DNA of 6,828 nt, from NCBI GenBank assembly GCA_020718965.1, contig DYRE01000051.1, positions 3,724 through 10,551 on the forward strand, given 5' to 3'. Each line of letters begins with the position of its first letter. Position 1 is the first letter of the stretch. A model generated the notes under the pieces. It saw only the letters and a program-made list of their open reading frames with translations, made no database searches and was not told the DNA's origin. A program made the position numbers and the translations under genes. Origin of the DNA: Desulfomonile tiedjei (GTDB lineage: Bacteria; Desulfobacterota; Desulfomonilia; Desulfomonilales; Desulfomonilaceae). This document shows, piece by piece, positions 6,491 to 6,828 of this stretch.

Positions 6491-6619
6491 TGTAACTCTC
6501 AGGGGTTAGAACATATTGTTATCAGTGGGGATATGTCTAAGAATTTTACATCAAACTATATCTGGATTGAACGCGATAAACATTAATCCCCTTGCTGTTT
6601 AACATTTTAATAAATGATC
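6491..6619. other. Intergenic region upstream of dgt
   Basis: This 129-bp AT-rich gap lies between two minus-strand genes. A dgt promoter could be here, but the best minus-strand pair I find (TTCAAT and TAAAAT, 17 bp apart) is weak at the -35. A short inverted repeat, TAAACA (6577-6582)/TGTTTA (6596-6601), has a 13-nt loop and is too weak and AT-rich to call a terminator. Confidence 0.3.
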
Positions 6620-6828
6620 CTATCTGGTCGGAGAATCAGCCATATGTTCTATCCCGGCTGGCGGCGACCCTGGAAGAATAATGTTGACCAAAGTTGCGAA
6701 AACAGCAACAACCAGAAGTGAAGCCGCCCCTAAAACCAACATTTTGGATCTGAAGCTCCAGGATGCTCTCTGTGCTGACAACGGATCAGTCTCGACCGGG
6801 AAACGAAATTCCCGAAAAGCATCCTCGG
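6620..6828 (-). CDS. C-terminal end of a single-pass membrane protein (partial)
   Basis: An open minus-strand frame enters from the right edge and ends at TAG (6622-6620), giving the last 68 residues of a protein I do not recognise. Visible residues 1-28 are polar and end in basic residues (SWSFRSK). They are followed by one strongly hydrophobic segment of about 23 residues (MLVLGAASLLVVAV onward, ending NIIL) and a short 17-residue tail beginning PGSPPAGIEH. The basic-before-hydrophobic order suggests the N-terminal part is cytoplasmic and the tail is outside. The segment could be the only membrane helix of a tail-anchored or bitopic protein, or the last of several. An internal ATG immediately before the hydrophobic stretch could start a 40-residue protein instead, but the open frame continues to the edge. 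Function unknown. Confidence 0.55.
   Translation of the reverse strand, partial: EDAFREFRFPVETDPLSAQRASWSFRSKMLVLGAASLLVVAVFATLVNIILPGSPPAGIEHMADSPTR

Noticed and set aside
6577..6601. TAAACA/TGTTTA hairpin as terminator after the edge gene
   Set aside because: Six AT-rich pairs with a 13-nt loop and no T-run on the minus strand after the stem; too weak.

Overview
The window carries six complete protein genes and two edge-truncated ones, packed at bacterial density with no RNA genes, insertion sequences, CRISPR arrays or phage genes that I can recognise. Gene content (two-domain polysaccharide-type oxidoreductase, fused NAD(P)HX repair enzyme, CBS-tailed site-2 protease, stand-alone HPt protein, MobA, HD-type dGTPase) and the frequent TTG/GTG starts with strong Shine-Dalgarno sequences suggest a Gram-negative, possibly anaerobic bacterium. 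Desulfobacterota (former Deltaproteobacteria) is my best guess, but this is inference from memory of gene styles, not a demonstrated assignment.

Layout from left to right. Positions 1-985 (minus) hold the N-terminal 328 residues of a bi-domain alcohol dehydrogenase-like/Gfo-Idh oxidoreductase that runs off the left edge. Divergent from it, after an AT-rich 108-bp promoter region with a neat inverted repeat, is a small TTG-initiated protein (1094-1342, plus). It converges on a minus-strand cluster transcribed right to left: a site-2 protease with two CBS domains (4533-3439), the bifunctional NAD(P)H-hydrate epimerase/dehydratase Nnr (3370-1808) and an HPt phosphotransfer protein (1763-1410), with gaps of 68 and 44 bp, so probably one transcription unit. 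Divergent from the protease gene, across 150 bp holding candidate promoters, is mobA (4684-5304, plus). mobA converges with dgt (6490-5324, minus); the 19-bp gap lies inside a long imperfect hairpin that covers both gene ends. Upstream of dgt, after 129 bp, is the C-terminal end of an unknown single-pass membrane protein (6828-6620, minus).

The genes do not form one pathway. Nnr repairs damaged nicotinamide cofactors, Dgt controls dNTP pools, MobA finishes the molybdenum cofactor, and the protease and HPt protein belong to membrane and signalling functions. I see no convincing previously undescribed system here. The items most worth a second look are the mobA/dgt convergent hairpin, the inverted repeat in the 986-1093 promoter region, the uncharacterised 82-residue protein, and the shared cluster of a CBS-gated protease, Nnr and an orphan HPt protein.
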